Assembly: GCA_963763485.1 (NCBI GenBank) | Contig: CAVXOW010000003.1 | Coordinates: forward strand, 496,001 to 560,000 | Origin: CAWCKS01 sp963763485 | Lineage (GTDB): Bacteria > Pseudomonadota > Alphaproteobacteria > Rhizobiales > Xanthobacteraceae | Direction of reading: 5' to 3' | DNA: 64,000 nt | Shown: in pieces, positions 63,948 to 64,000 of the stretch | Layout: each line of letters begins with the position of its first letter | How positions within the stretch are numbered: the stretch's first letter is position 1 | Notes under the pieces: model-generated | What the model was told of the DNA's origin: nothing | The model's database searches: none | The model's input: only the letters and a program-made list of their open reading frames with translations | Translations under genes and position numbers: made by a program

Positions 63948-64000
63948 GTGGGCATGTTGAATGCCCCGCTTCTCTCGACTTGGGGCTTCGGACTGCTATA

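Overview
The window is chromosomal DNA of an alphaproteobacterium, almost certainly Bradyrhizobium or a close relative (Nitrobacteraceae). The basis is the high GC content, the block dusB-ntrB-ntrC-ntrY-ntrX-D-amino-acid transaminase-hfq-hflX, the ispDF fusion, the PopZ/DUF2497 protein before valS, and many small Bradyrhizobium-type orphan proteins. This assignment comes from gene order and protein resemblance; no database search was made.

Layout. 1-2.7 kb: end of an RND efflux pump, then a convergent ycjX-ycjF pair. 2.7-17 kb: an accessory region of tiny genes, with tRNA-Cys and tRNA-Asn, a resolvase remnant, secreted proteins (one a beta-helix), single-helix membrane micro-proteins, an Rmf/CrpP-fold protein, a PilZ protein, an H-NS-family protein, and an inverted plus a direct repeat pair bracketing roughly 3.1-13.6 kb. 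17-30 kb: Cys-cluster protein, globin, isoaspartyl methyltransferase, TolC, PopZ-like, valS, DNA glycosylase, lipA, a FlaR-like ATPase, COQ10-like, cinA, ispDF. 29.6-39.9 kb: nitrogen-control block and RNA/ribosome regulators, with a good sigma-54 promoter match upstream of hfq. 40-54 kb: acyl-CoA and oxidoreductase metabolism, mazG, queC, and a RAYT transposase gene inside inverted REP-like repeats. 53.8-61.2 kb: a minus-strand housekeeping run rlpA, dac-like, tmk, holB, metG, tatD, MBL hydrolase. 61.5-64 kb: a P450 and small proteins.

How genes work together. NtrB/NtrC and NtrY/NtrX are two linked histidine kinase/regulator pairs for nitrogen status, and Hfq lies directly behind them. tmk-holB-metG-tatD-MBL and dac-rlpA are co-directional with very short gaps or overlaps up to tmk. 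Two enoyl-CoA hydratases, an acyl-CoA dehydrogenase and an acyl-CoA synthetase suggest acyl-CoA catabolism without a single obvious operon.

Two cautions. First, at least nine conserved genes (ycjX, flaR-like, ntrC, LVIVD-repeat gene, serine hydrolase, MBL hydrolase, tatD, metG, holB) are broken by single-base indels, nearly all +1. Because metG and holB should be essential, sequencing or assembly error is the likeliest cause. Second, I did not find a defence island, CRISPR array, biosynthetic cluster or intact prophage. The most unusual real signals are a D-Ala-D-Ala carboxypeptidase-family protein lacking two of its three catalytic motifs, a RAYT gene with an in-frame stop, the repeat-bracketed micro-protein region, and the sigma-54 site before hfq.
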